Positions 21,785 through 35,700 of a stretch of DNA of 64,000 bases are shown here, piece after piece; position 1 is the stretch's first letter, and every line of letters begins with the position of its first letter. A program made the position numbers and the translations under genes. This DNA is from Trichostrongylus colubriformis. Taxonomy: Eukaryota; Nematoda; Chromadorea; Rhabditida; Trichostrongylidae. The stretch lies in the NCBI GenBank assembly GCA_963978905.1, contig OZ022260.1, positions 17,101,725 to 17,165,724 of the forward strand. The letters run 5' to 3'. The notes beneath the pieces were generated by a model, which ran no database searches, had not been told where the DNA came from, and was given only the letters and a program-made list of their open reading frames with translations.

Positions 21785-22077
21785 GCCAGCGTTAGTTAAC
21801 CATTGTTCTCCTCCATGATCTCCTTAAAATCTGGAAATACTGTTGTCGTGTTCGAATGCCTCGTTTTTTATAGTCGAGAAGAAGGAGTCTAAACTCCTTT
21901 TAAGTTGTAAATCATCGGAGTCAAAGGTTACGAAATTCTACGTAGGGTCCCTGAAGATACTCTATTATGTTTTCGTTACTATGCGTTCCCTAGCGGCATC
22001 CCCAAAATCTTTATCAAGCGCGATCACCCACGATGATTGTCGTGGACTGCCTCTAAGCTAGTGTCCAGAGTTGGTGA

Positions 22078-22325
22078 TCGCGCATGCTTTTTAGGCAATT
22101 AGGCGGCTGGGCAAAATAAAAGAGATTTAAGTCATCAGGCGAATAGGTGATTACGCGAATAGGCGGCAGAGATGAGATCCGTATCGATCACGCGATCGGG
22201 ATTAGGATCGTGAACCTTACCGATACTTATTTTATCCTTTCTGCTTGATCGCTTAGTCGCCTAGTCGCGTAATCGCCTGATCGCCCAATCGATACGTATC
22301 TCACTCTTTTCGCCTAGCCGTGTGA
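22078..22325. repeat. Foldback with 8-bp periodic arms
   Basis: Right arm 22248-22300 reads in steps of eight: GATCGCTT, AGTCGCCT, AGTCGCGT, AATCGCCT, GATCGCCC, AATCGATA. The left arm (22135-22180) has the reverse complement pattern (AGGCGAAT, AGGTGATT, ACGCGAAT, AGGCGGCA). Outer parts (AGATGAGATCCGTATCG / CGATACGTATCTCACTC) also pair. Confidence 0.5.
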
Positions 22326-23098
22326 TTGTCTGAATGGTGAACTTTGAACAATGCCTAAGCAGTCAAAAGAGCTTCATAAACAACATCAGATACGCATAAA
22401 CTTCCTCTGTTAAAGGTGATGTTCATTCATTCTGCACTTGAAGCTGGAACTGGCCTACAATACTAACACTTTAACTCGACTTACATGATCACTACTCAAC
22501 CTGGATCAGAAGACGAAGGAAAAGGTACAAGATCCAATGAGGGTACGTGACTTTTTTACTCTGAACTCAACCTGCTTGAAGTAGAATTTGAATAGTAATG
22601 CCTCTTTTTCTCGCGGTAGATAGGTATCGCTTCACTTAGAAATACCTCATTATGAAATGCCATCCTGAGTAGAATGCTAACAAGAGATGATATAAGCTAG
22701 AGCACGCACTGAACGCCGGGTTTTTCTTCAGCAACACGCTTCCCGCCGCGAGGTCAGACACCAGACAGGTCAGAGTACGCTCCTTTCTTGAAAGGGCTTA
22801 GGCAAATCCGAGAGACCCAGACGACGAAGGACGACATAGACGCAGGGTTACGCAATCACGGCCGGCGATCAGTGCGTGCATCAGCTGCGATCGACAAGAG
22901 ATTCACATTCATATCAATGCTCTGTTCACGATGCCGCAATTTCCCAGGAGAAACTTGCCACTGCAAAGCGTGACATCTTTTTAACCGAAGATTTCCTATG
23001 TTGCTCTTTTGGACTGCCAGGATTTGTAGAGAAAACAGAAAGCCGCCATATGCAACTAGCGAGCGAGCAATGAGCTCTTCCCTATATTGTGAAATGAT
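22326..23098. other. Gap, nothing recognised
   Basis: Short frames near 22788-23073 lack family resemblance. Confidence 0.4.
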
Positions 23099-23356
23099 GG
23101 GTCAATGGGGTTACGAGAGGGTGGGAGGCGCCTTCACGTTTCATGTTGCATGCTCGCATACACGTAAGAAGGGGCAAGGGCTCGCTGCTACTGCACATCA
23201 TTGGCACGTGCCTTTTCCATGTGGCAGGAAGGGATGTGGACTTCAGCCCAAGCCTAGAGAGGGGAAGGAGCTTTCACGTGTCTGTGGGCAGTAGTACGCC
23301 ATACGCTTTTGTAGAGTAGTGGAACGTGAAGTGGAGCCTCCCCCTCAACCCACTCT
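23099..23356. repeat. MITE-like hairpin
   Basis: Ends GTCAATGGGGTTACGAGAGG and, in reverse, GTCAGAGTGGGTTGAGGGGG remain alignable through GGAGGC and TTCACGTT. The interior is imperfectly self-complementary. Confidence 0.4.
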
Positions 23357-23535
23357 GACTCAAAATGATCTCACGATATTCTTTTCCTTCTATTGAAGAG
23401 AGCTCATTCTGCGTGCTTCCTTCTCTGTAGGCTGGTATGTGTGCCCGTGTATCTGCCTGACCGCAAATGAGTGATTGTGACAAGGGAGTCAAAGGCTTGG
23501 CATGATTAATTCGAGGTGTAGATAGCTCTTTCTCT

Positions 23536-23608
23536 AACACCTCTTATTATGCCCGTTGTGACTATACAGACGAACACCTCTCATTATGCCCGTTGTGACT
23601 ATACAGAC
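23536..23608. repeat. 37-bp tandem duplication
   Basis: Two adjacent copies of a 37-mer (AACACCTCTTATTATGCCCG onward) differing at one base. Confidence 0.9.
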
Positions 23609-24102
23609 TATTGGGATCGTACAAGGCCAGCTTGTGGAGGGAATGTGTAGCACAGAGAGATGGTCGTAGTGGTGGTTTAGTGGAATTTGTGTGGTGAGGA
23701 ATGCGAAGAGTAAGAGAGAGAGATTGTGCAATATATTTGTTGAGCGTAATAGAAGTCGACGTCTATCTGAGAGTGCGAACCACCTATTTTTGTAGGTCTG
23801 CTTGACCTCGTATCACTTGAGTAGGGGACGCCGTTATAGAACGTCGTCTCAGACATTGAGACGAGGAGGGATCGTCGTAATCAACGACGATAGTCAGGGA
23901 CCAACTCTACCTTGATAAAACAGACCAGAATTATGGAGGATTTGAATGATTGGAAGTGACTGCTCACCTTCTCAAAAATGAAGTCATGTTGCCTTTATCG
24001 CGGTTCCCCTTCCACTGTATGATAGCTCAACCTGTTGAGCTATCGCAAAATGCCGCGCCAAGAAGCGGTGGGTTTACGTGAGTCGAAATGGTGGACTCTC
24101 AC

Positions 24103-24288
24103 CAACCGATTTCGAAGTTGCTTCCGCATAACTTCATACTATGATAAGTAGTACTGCCGCTGATACAACTGGTATCTCTACAAGCACAAATCACTACTTG
24201 GAATTGCATGTATTTCTGCTGTCCAAACATTCCGTTATTACAGATATCGGATTCTGAACATGGGCATTGCCAAACGGCACTGTTCCTT
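24103..24288 (-). CDS. Cys-rich secreted-type exon
   Basis: 186 bp between acceptor TTTTATGCAG and donor GTGAGAG. The open frame reads NSAVWQCPCSESDICNN, later QFQVVICACRDTSCISG and MKLCGSNFEIG. The C-x-C...D-x-CNN pattern resembles the small disulfide modules (ET/Ly6-like) common in nematode extracellular proteins. No signal peptide exon or partner exon found, so the gene model is incomplete. Confidence 0.4.
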
Positions 24289-24299
24289 CTGCATAAAAT

Positions 24300-25617
24300 A
24301 GCAGTTTTATCAACGCAATTCACCTCGCTCGTCGCTCGGCACTGCTAAGAGCGGGCTATGCACAGGATAATCTAAACAGAAGTTGCTCAGCAATGTTGTT
24401 TACCAACCTCAGCGTACAGCATTATTAAGTTCAAATTTGTGGGGCTCTATGATGAGAGAACTTGGACTCTCCTGAACTATGACCTTGCAGAAAACAAGGA
24501 ATCATGTTTTAGGAGAAAGTATGGCTACTACTCACTTGGTTGTAAGAGAAGTTTTGACGGGTTTATGCAACTTCAACTTCGGGAGATCATATCTTGGCTC
24601 GGACTGCATCTTTTCCCACAGAATAAGCACCATTTGATCCGCTACACCTTCGGCGGTATCGTTGATACTTGCATGTTTCATTTTGATGAAGGGTGTTGAT
24701 TTACATAGCGCGAAATCAAAAAAAAGTCGATTTCAAATCACCATTCTTTCTTAACACACTGCTGCTGAAGAAGCTGTCCAAATGTTTGGAAAAGTGGGGC
24801 TTAATTAGGGCTATATGTGGTGAGTATGATGGACAAGTAAGGGCTTCAGCCTGCAACTGCTTCAATTAGTGGAAGAGTATTTGTGGAAAATGCGCTTGCA
24901 TATAGCTGCTCTGAGGGGTCCCGCGGCACCCATTTTTTGGGTTTTTCTAAATCAGGGCTACTGAGGTGGGTAACCAGGTTCGTGTGTTGAGGGCCAATAC
25001 TTTTGGACATCCCCTGCAAGTATGGGCGCTCATCGTTTCCTACCGTTTCAGCTAAAGCGATTTGATCAATTAAATTCGAGCAGCTCGTTCTCATTCTGCA
25101 CCTCTGAAACTAGGGACAAAGTGTCCAGTGCAATGCTTTACCCTCTCCCCTTGCAGTACTCACATTTGTGGTTGCCTTTGCTGGGACTCGATCAAACAAG
25201 AACTCATGAAGTAAAGTCTTATAAAAATTGCCAGTTTCGCAGTACTTTAGAATTTCTTGATAATTCGAAAACCTTGTGTCATTCCAAATGAAAAATATAT
25301 CTAGAAAGAGCAACTTTTTGTCTATCTAAGGAGCACAATATGTGAGCTGATTCATGTTGATGCGCTCCGAGATTTGAATTTATCTCGTGAGCGCGAAAAA
25401 CCGGCCAGAACTTTCCTTACAACCTAATATTAGTGCTGCACTGGTGCCATCGCGCTGTGGAAAGAGGGGGGGGGGGACACCCTATAAAAAGTTGCACATT
25501 TAGTATCTCAGAGGGATCTTTGAGAAGTCAGAAGCACAGTCAAGCTTACATCTTTGCTAAAGTGAAAAAAGAAAGGGTTTCTTTCCTTCCTCTAGGTTGC
25601 TTTTCTTTCTATACGCA
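24300..25617. other. Gap, nothing recognised
   Basis: Open frames at 24439-24699 and 25022-25291 have no family match or convincing splice sites. A G9-10 run is at about 25466. Confidence 0.35.
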
Positions 25618-25725
25618 TACAGTTAGTGCCGTAAGAGTGTTATAAATCGCGCGGAAACGCGTTTACGCGTTTTTTATCGTTTTTTCGCCATAAATGTTGA
25701 TATTGAGTATTTTTACTAAACATAT
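25618..25725. repeat. Inverted repeat, left arm (partner 30113-30215)
   Basis: Contains AAATCGCGCGGAAACGCGTT and TTTTTTCGCCATAAAT; the reverse complement with modest divergence is at 30113-30215, beyond the (TG)n tract and satellite. Confidence 0.6.
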
Positions 25726-25894
25726 CTATGTTTTAGAATCAGCTCGTCGAGCTCTACAAGATGGTACTACAAGTTTTGATTTTCTCAAATTCGGTACTAG
25801 GCCATTTTTTCACATTCTGAAAAAATTGAGGGGAAATTTCATCGAAATTTGCTGAACTGGCAGCGAAGTCCTCTCACATCTCTGATCTAACTAG

Positions 25895-26937
25895 GGAAGG
25901 TATTTTACTTCCCATGGAACTTTGAAATGAGACCCGGGGGGATCGATAGAGCTTTGAACGCTGATTATTATTGTGAAAACCAAAATTGCTACTTGGCATT
26001 CTGAAGCGAGTTACGAGGGGTCAAAGTTTGTCTGTGACTTGTTGTGACATCTCAATGGCGAGGCGCTTCGTCATCAGCATGACTAGCGCAGGACCAGTAA
26101 TGGCCTCCGGGGCTCAGTGGTAGTGCACCGGTTCTGCAGGCGTGAGGTTGAGGGTTTGCTTCCCGTCGGTGCGGCTTTTCTTTGCATTTTGTGTTTCATT
26201 GTCAGTAAGTGTTTTTCTTTCACTTCTAAACGTTTTCCTGTATGACATTCGCGCGTAGGGGTCGAATTACCCCTCTGTGCAAATTTCCAGCCGGATCCAG
26301 TTTTTGGTCCCACTTCGGAAAATTAGGGGTGGCCAGGGGTTGAGTAGGAGTTTTTGCATCACACTAAACGCACGTACAAGCGCCAAATAAGAGCATTTGC
26401 TGGGCAAGGACCAACGACTTCTCCTTTGCTGACTGGGTTGCTAGCCAATAAATAGCCCATTAATTTTTCCGAGATTTGGTCAAATTCTCGAATTGGCTGA
26501 AAACATGTCGCATAGGGTAATTTGATCCCCTGAACACGGAAATCACACTGGTTTTGCGTGAAAACGTATGGCTCGCGCTATGGGCTCTCAAACATACCTT
26601 GAAATAGTATTACTCTTTTTTTCAGAAAAGCCTTCATAACTTCATTCAGGGAATTGTTTGACAGATTCTGAATACAGATTTGAGATCAGCAATTGAAAAG
26701 CGCGTACAGTGGTATGTGTCTCATTGCAAATGGCCATTTCGACAAACCGTCTGATGGCAAAGTGCCTCGCCAATGAGGTGTCACAGGCAAACTTTAAACC
26801 CTCGTAACTCGCTTCAGAATGCCAGGTAGCAAGTTTGGTTTTCACAGTTACAATCAGCGTTCGAAGCTTTATCGATTCCCCTGGGTCTCATTTCAAACTT
26901 CCATGGGAAGTAAAATACCTCCCCTAGTAAGTTCAAA
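25895..26937. mobile_element. Foldback element with ~185-bp inverted arms
   Basis: 25895-26082 and 26752-26937 are reverse complements at roughly 85% by eye (for example GCATTCTGAAGCGAGTTACG in both). The ~670-bp loop contains a tRNA-like segment and no transposase. Confidence 0.6.
26103..26172 (+). repeat. tRNA-Cys-like SINE/pseudo-tRNA
   Basis: GGCTCAGTGGTAGTGC is a near-consensus A box. The loop CTGCAGG would give anticodon GCA. The B box (GGGTTTGCTTCCC) is degenerate and the acceptor stem does not pair well, so a SINE head or tRNA pseudogene is more likely than a working tRNA. Confidence 0.4.
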
Positions 26938-27232
26938 GCTGTGTAGGAGTTTCAGAGTTTCACTCATTTCAGACGAACCCCTGTTCCTTGGTGTGGCCCT
27001 AAACAGTGCCTCCGTGTATATGCTGTTGAAAAAACCATCTCTTAACTCATTTTCAGCCGCAGATTCCCTATTGAAATGTACACCGTTCGATTCCCCAGGG
27101 AAAATGCTATCGAACGATATATAAAAACCTTGGTGTTCATAAAATTCTAATTTTCCTCATTTCCAGCCTTTTCCTTTTGTCGATCGACTTCTCAAGCATC
27201 CTACATTATATAATCGGCTAAGTGTGTCTGTT

Positions 27233-29510
<2,278 letters not shown>

Positions 29511-30112
29511 GATGAAATCCGGTACATCGCTAACTATTACTATACGACTGCTGTAGTGATGCGGTTGTTGCCCAGTACCATTGAATGACATACTTTGTTT
29601 ATGTTCTGATATCTGCTGCCGATGTACCTACCGCTAAATTGCCTAGCTTTCTAAATAATGGTGCATGTCTTTGATACTGCGATCCACATGGATGATCAAG
29701 ACACGATCTAGATTTGTGATAGCAAAACAGGTGATTCATTCTCTCACGCGGTGCCAGCAACAATGCTGGGTATCGACTGCTAGACTATGTGAAATCCCAA
29801 ATAATGGTGCATGTTTACAGGAACGATAAGCATTGATAACTAGCAAACGGATCTACCACACAAATGTAGAAAGTTGATACTCAGCGAAAGGGCAACATCG
29901 ACCACTTTCTCATCACATATTTCTACTGAGTTAAATTAATAATGAATAATTCGCACAGTACTGTGCGATAGCCCAATTGGTAAAACTGAAAAGATTCCTT
30001 AATGATGTGATGTTGAGAAAACTTGAAATTCATGGGTGACCTTATAATTATGAAACGCACTGTAGTGGAAATGGAAGTCGCTCAGAGGGTGAGGACGTAA
30101 CTATCTGGTATA
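29511..30112. other. Gap, nothing recognised
   Basis: AT-rich. The phrase AAATAATGGTGCATGT occurs twice (about 29656 and 29800), suggesting old duplication. Confidence 0.35.
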
Positions 30113-30215
30113 TATATATTTAATGAAAATAATCAATATCAATCGATTTATGGCGAAAAAACTATGAAAAACGCGTTCTCGCGCGATTTTTACCACACTT
30201 ACGGCATTAACTGTG
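30113..30215. repeat. Inverted repeat, right arm (partner 25618-25725)
   Basis: Reverse complement of the left arm, including AAAACGCG, CGCGCGATTT. Confidence 0.6.
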
Positions 30216-30369
30216 GGTGGAAATAGTGTCAATAGCAAGATGCCCTCTCCACCTCATTATATGTAATAGCACCACCTCGCTTTCCAAGCTTTCGATGCTA
30301 GCCCTTTGGTAGGAATCTGACGAGTTTTCTTCAGGTTATTCAACGTGAACGCGAGGCATGGCCGTAATA

Positions 30370-31108
30370 TAAAGGGGGTGCCAAAAAAATAAAGTAATTT
30401 TGCTCAGGGTTTACATCCGCCCAGTATACAAAACATAGGGAAACGGAAGAAATAAACGTACTGGGACAATATATTCCCGGAATATTCCTATAAAAACAGG
30501 AGCAAGGTGGAATTCACTACCTTCACATTCATCAAAACACGGAGCCTTCATTCGGCGCGATCGGGTTTCAGAGCACCTTCGATATCAAGGTCCGCTTCAA
30601 ACGGAGGAGCCAGGTTCCGTGGTAGATCTTTTGTGGGAAGCTTCCCAAGGATTGGCTCTTCGGTTTATGAAAGTCACAGAGCCCTTGCTGCTCGAACAAC
30701 GCCGCTATGATCCGAAGTACCTTTTTTCATGCCTCAAACCTGCCTGGAGGGGTTTCAGCGGTAACGACACGTTCTGGTTCTTGTAGACGAAGGGCGCTGG
30801 GAACCCGGAAAAGACAGGATGTTGAAGAACACCGGAATTCGCTCAGGTACCCAGAGTAAGCGGACCCCAGCAAGGTTCTGATCGAAGGCGATGAAATCTC
30901 GGATTCTGTTGAGGTGACATATCTTGTTCACTCGGAACAAGCTCCCGTTCGTGCACGTGCTGAAGGCTGTTACAGAGAATAGTGATGGAGTGAGGTCTGC
31001 TCTTCACTTCAGGGATAGAAATACCTGGTCAGTATTTGCTGAAGTTCGACTAAAGTTGGGTTGAAAGTGGAAGAAAAAAATTACTTCATTTTTTTGGCAC
31101 CCCCTGTA
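30370..31108. mobile_element. Tc1/mariner-superfamily element, internally deleted
   Basis: Ends AAGGGGGTGCCAAAAAAATA (from 30372) and, in reverse, CAGGGGGTGCCAAAAAAATG (to 31106) form inverted repeats of about 28 bp, flanked by TA at 30370-30371 and 31107-31108. At ~735 bp it is too short for an intact transposase; broken frames inside show no intact catalytic motif. Confidence 0.7.
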
Positions 31109-31799
31109 TATTGCTCTCGTGACTGGTGCTACTGAATCTAAGCGCGGTTCTCAGATGTCAAATCTATGTTCTGCTCGATGACCTTCTTGTGATGATGTAT
31201 CATGGTGACAATAAAGAACAACAATCTTTTTGTGAACTCGTTCGTCAAAATCTATTTCAAAACAGCCAAAAATATGGGTTATATCGATCGTTTAACATTA
31301 AGATTCAGAGCATAGTAGAACCGGACCCTAGCTCCAGTAGCACCTGACAGCTTACATATATACATCAGCTCAGGAGTACAGTCTTAGTGACATATTTAAT
31401 GCTATGGGGAAGTCCGTTAGAGTGCCTCCCATTACAAGTCGGCCTTGATCATTCATAATCAGAACATACCTTTTCCTTTCTCTTCAAGTTGTTGCGAAGA
31501 GACCGGCCGTCAATCCGCTTCGGTGGTAGTGGATTGATTCCATTGCCTTGATCTTTTCATGACTTATTTCCCGTGAAGAGTGCTGAAGGTTGGCGCTGTG
31601 GGGCCTAAACCTCAAATTTCGAAGCACTCCTGGCTTTCTAACAAAATATCTGATCGAAAGGTAGACCGCAAGAAGAGGTCCTACCTGAGCATCTCTCTGA
31701 CAGGGTGGTAATGGTAAACTATCTTTGCATGCGTGCGCACTTTCTATCATGAATTCATTATAACAAGCAGGAAAAGCACAGTTGATACAGTGTGGATAT

Positions 31800-32646
31800 T
31801 AGGTTGAACCATAATTTCTGTCACACAATGACAAAAAATTTCAAATCTATTTTTCTCATTTGTGTCTAACTTCAGTCAACAAAATATGTACCATTATAAT
31901 CAGCAATATATTGTCAGCGAATAGGCAAGTAAAACATGCTTTGCTTGTAGAAGTCTGGAGATTTATGGTCAAAGGGATTCTGGAGGTCGATTTTGAGATC
32001 ATTGTCATCTTTGAACTGCCGTCCGTCGAGTAAGTGTGTCAGAGATCGGAATAGGTGGTAGTCAGTTGGGGCCATGTCCGGAGATTACAGTGGATGGGGG
32101 AGCTTCGTCTAACCAAGGTCCTGGATCCTTTGACACGCCAACTTTGCCACATGTGGGCGAGCGTTGTCGTGGAGAAAGAAGTCTCGGGCCATTTTCCCGA
32201 TAGGTTTTGCGGCTACGGTGTCCAATTGCCTGCAATAGAGATCGGCAGTGACTGCCGTGTTGGATGGTAACAGTTCCCCTTTTTTGAAAAATTTGAAAAA
32301 AATTCTCTTTCTCTTTGCAATTTTTTGAAATTTTTTCCGTTTCAATTTAAGTGGATCGAACCATGGGGTTGCCGCCATATGAGAGACAGTATCTGGTTCC
32401 ATCGACTGATTGATTCGGTCAGTGGCCTTGCATTCTGAGGAACCGGGGCGGTGTTCATGAATTTCGTACCTCTCGCGAAGTTGTCGTAGATTCACTGCTA
32501 GTTGAAGCCATAGAGAATATGAATGTGTTAATCAGTACCTCTTTTCACTGGCTTTATATACCCCCCCCCCCTACCAAAAATCCCAGAAGCTCCCACAGTT
32601 TTCCCAAAAAAAGTAAAAAGTGTGACAGAAATTATGGTTCAACTTA
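31800..32646 (-). mobile_element. mariner element, internally deleted
   Basis: Inverted ends GGTTGAACCATAATTTCTGT, then CACAC, at 31802-31826 and 32620-32643, with TA at both flanks. The length of ~843 bp against the usual 1.3 kb shows deletion. Confidence 0.85.
32109..32495 (-). pseudogene. mariner transposase fragment
   Basis: Minus-strand frame with LPSNTAVTADLYCRQLD and FLHDNARPHVAKLACQRI, the second catalytic Asp region (HDNARPH) of mariner DDD transposases. The N-terminal helix-turn-helix and the first Asp region are missing, so it is inactive. Confidence 0.8.
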
Positions 32647-32692
32647 ATAGAAGGTGACTTTAATGCCCATCCCAATGAATCTGCAAATACAG

Positions 32693-32740
32693 GTAACCAA
32701 GTTGGATCTATAGAAGGTAACCAACGTGGATCTATGGAAG
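32693..32740 (+). repeat. 24-bp tandem repeat at the scramblase 5' end
   Basis: GGTAACCAAGTTGGATCTAT plus AGAA, then a second copy with three changes. In the gene's frame it encodes two copies of an octapeptide. Confidence 0.7.
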
Positions 32741-35700
32741 GAGAAGGAGCGCAAATGATGAAAGATGTTCCAGGATTGGAAGCACTTATTCCCTTGGAGG
32801 GGGTGATGGTGGAGCAGGTGAGCCATAGGGAAATTTCTTGTTAGTATGCTTCTCTTTCATTTCCTGTACCATTGTGTTGTGATGTTGGTGTCGTACACCG
32901 CGATAGCGCCATTCGAGTTATTGCTGGCTATGGATTTGGAGACTTTAGATTCCAATAGCTACAGTTCAGAATGGTTTTCTTACAATGCACCACATTGAAT
33001 AGTTGGTGCTGTAATAAAAAGTTGAGACCGGTACACTACGGCTACACCGCAACCACAAAATACACCAGAAGGAGGCAATTGTATCCTACAAGGGTGTAAC
33101 TCACTCCATGTTTTATCCAAGTTATCCGGATCGTGTATTTCTCACCATACACTTCTTTTTACTCTTATTATTGCTTATTCTCCTTTTCATCGTTTCACTC
33201 GTTTGTTGCTGTTCGTTGTTTCACTTTTTTCACATCATCATGAAAGAAATCAAATTCGCCCTACGCGTAATCAGATGACACTATCGTCGACCCAAAAATT
33301 TTCTCTATCCGCTGCCTGCAGGTGACTCGGCCACTGAAGTGCTGCAGCGAGAAGAGGTTTACAACATGGTCCCGAAAACACTCTTTTCAACATGAGTTTT
33401 GCTACAAAACTGTAGCAAAACTCTATTAATAGGACCAATAATTTACGAGAAATAGCGTTTTCAAGTGCACTCCCCTTCCCTACTCCCCTCGCGGTGCCTT
33501 CAGGCTTTGCCATCGAATTCTTTCACGCCACGACATAGGCGTGCACAGGATCGCGTTTGGAATCAAAGTCCAGAATTACGCAGGATGAAGCCGCATCAAA
33601 TCCTCCTGCATTATCCTTAGCGTAGACGCCATGGGCCGTGTTCATACTCCGGGCGCGGGCAGTAGAGCCTGGCTGCGTGTCTCTGCGTCTTCGCCTATAC
33701 CACGCTGCCTCGTTGCCTATGCCGTCTATGCACCTCCCCGTGCCACTCTGCCTCGCTTCCTGTAACCATAGCCACGCCCTACCGGCGCTGAGTACGAACA
33801 CAACAACAGGCGTTACTCGCCTCGGATGTGCAACATAAGGGAGCTTACTTTGCCTTGTTCTTTACATTTTCCAAAACTTGGCACTAGCTAGATTTAAAGT
33901 GCGCGCAATGCAGTGCTTGTAGCCATCGCATCGTATCTTGGATGAGAGTCAAAGGGCAGCTCCTAGAATATGAAAAAAGTACCCGATTTGGTTTGGTTGG
34001 CCCAGTAGTCACGCTAAAAGTCGGAATGTTTTGTGTTATGATTCAAATGCGTCGCGCAAGAATGCTCGTACCCTACCTCTTTCGTCGGAGGAGAGAGAAG
34101 CTTCTTGGTGTCTTCACCTGAAATCTCACACTCATTACGTCATCTGTTAACAGTCTGCACGTGTTCATACTCACGAAAATACGCGTAGTCAAAAAGTACA
34201 CATAATCCATGCCTTGCTTAAAATCTAAACAAACAACAATGTTGGGGGAGCAAAAAAAACCGAATTTCCTTCACGTTGGCTTCAGGCAGCGTTATACTGA
34301 TCTAGTTTGCGTTCCTATAAAAATGTAGGATTGTTAGTAATTGTTAGGGAAAAGATTAAATTAGTAATGATCAGGAGAACGGTGGAAATGCAGATTAGTA
34401 GAATCTTCATTTTTTGTATTCTTCGAACTGAGCGGAGCCTGCAGATTGATGCATATCCGATCCCTTCCCGCAAGTCTTGATTTTCATAAAAACGCTAATT
34501 TCACATTTCTCCCTATCGACACCTATTTTGACCATAACCGATCGATTCCACATCTCCGCAGAGATGCAAATTCCATCACTTTCAACGCCGCATCAGTTGA
34601 AAACAGATTCCAGTAATTTGTAGCAATAAGGTGACATTGCTTCTATGTTTTGAGAGATTGAATTTCTGTAACAGTATTCAGAAAGTTGAGCTTATCGAAG
34701 TTGTAACGAGTTATGAATCGAAGAATGAGTACGATATCAAAACACTTCCAGGAATGTCTGTGAGTATTTCTACAATAAAAGTTTGTGTGAAAATCTCGTC
34801 TTCCAGAGCAATAGGAATTGTTAGCAGTTGTTCTACTGCTTGATTTAAGTTGCACAGTGTTACTTCCTCTGAACAACCACAACGGATTAGTTTGGTTCGT
34901 AATATCTGCGGTCCGCTTCTTCCATAATGGGCACCGCTCAATCGCATCGATTTTCTATAATTTGGTTATATTAGGTTGTCCCAAAAGTCTTGTAGTATTT
35001 TTCCAAAAACTCTTGTAACTCTTGTTCACTTCGAGGCAGGTCCAGGCGGTTCAGGAATATGGTAGAACGTTCCCTAAGCTTTCTAGGAAAATATATATAC
35101 AGTGCTCTGCATAATTATACAGCCACCTAAAAATTGTCCAAAAACTCTGTTCGCAGAGTGATTCAAAAAAGTCTCTAAGTGGAAAATGTAGCCAGTGTGG
35201 ATGCGCGTTCGCGCATTCATACCAAATTTTAGCCAAGAAACATAGAAGATTCTTCTCTCGATTTGTTTTGAAAATGACCTTATACCATACTGCAAAATTA
35301 TACAGCCACTGAACAGACTGACGCATTCGTTAACCGAGAAACAGCGAAAAAGAGAAGAATGCCGATTTTGCGATCATTTGGCCTTCTGCTGCTTCGAATG
35401 GCCGCAAATTTTGATGATATAGGTTCATATAAAGATTTTCATAATGTTTTCAGACCACATGCTGCTACGCTTCGATAACAGCGTCTTTAAACTTCCGGAC
35501 TCCTTCCAGTCGGTCCGAATTCTTTTCCCCATGAAACCCCAGATAATCTCCCATCAGGTTAAGATCGGAGCCGTTCGTTATCCGATCAGAAGGTCCATTC
35601 GGTGAGAGCTTCACCATGATCGAGTGTTCCAGTTGACATGGGATATTCCATTAACTTACATGGAAACAAAAATTTGGTGAAGATTTCGAGACGCATGACA

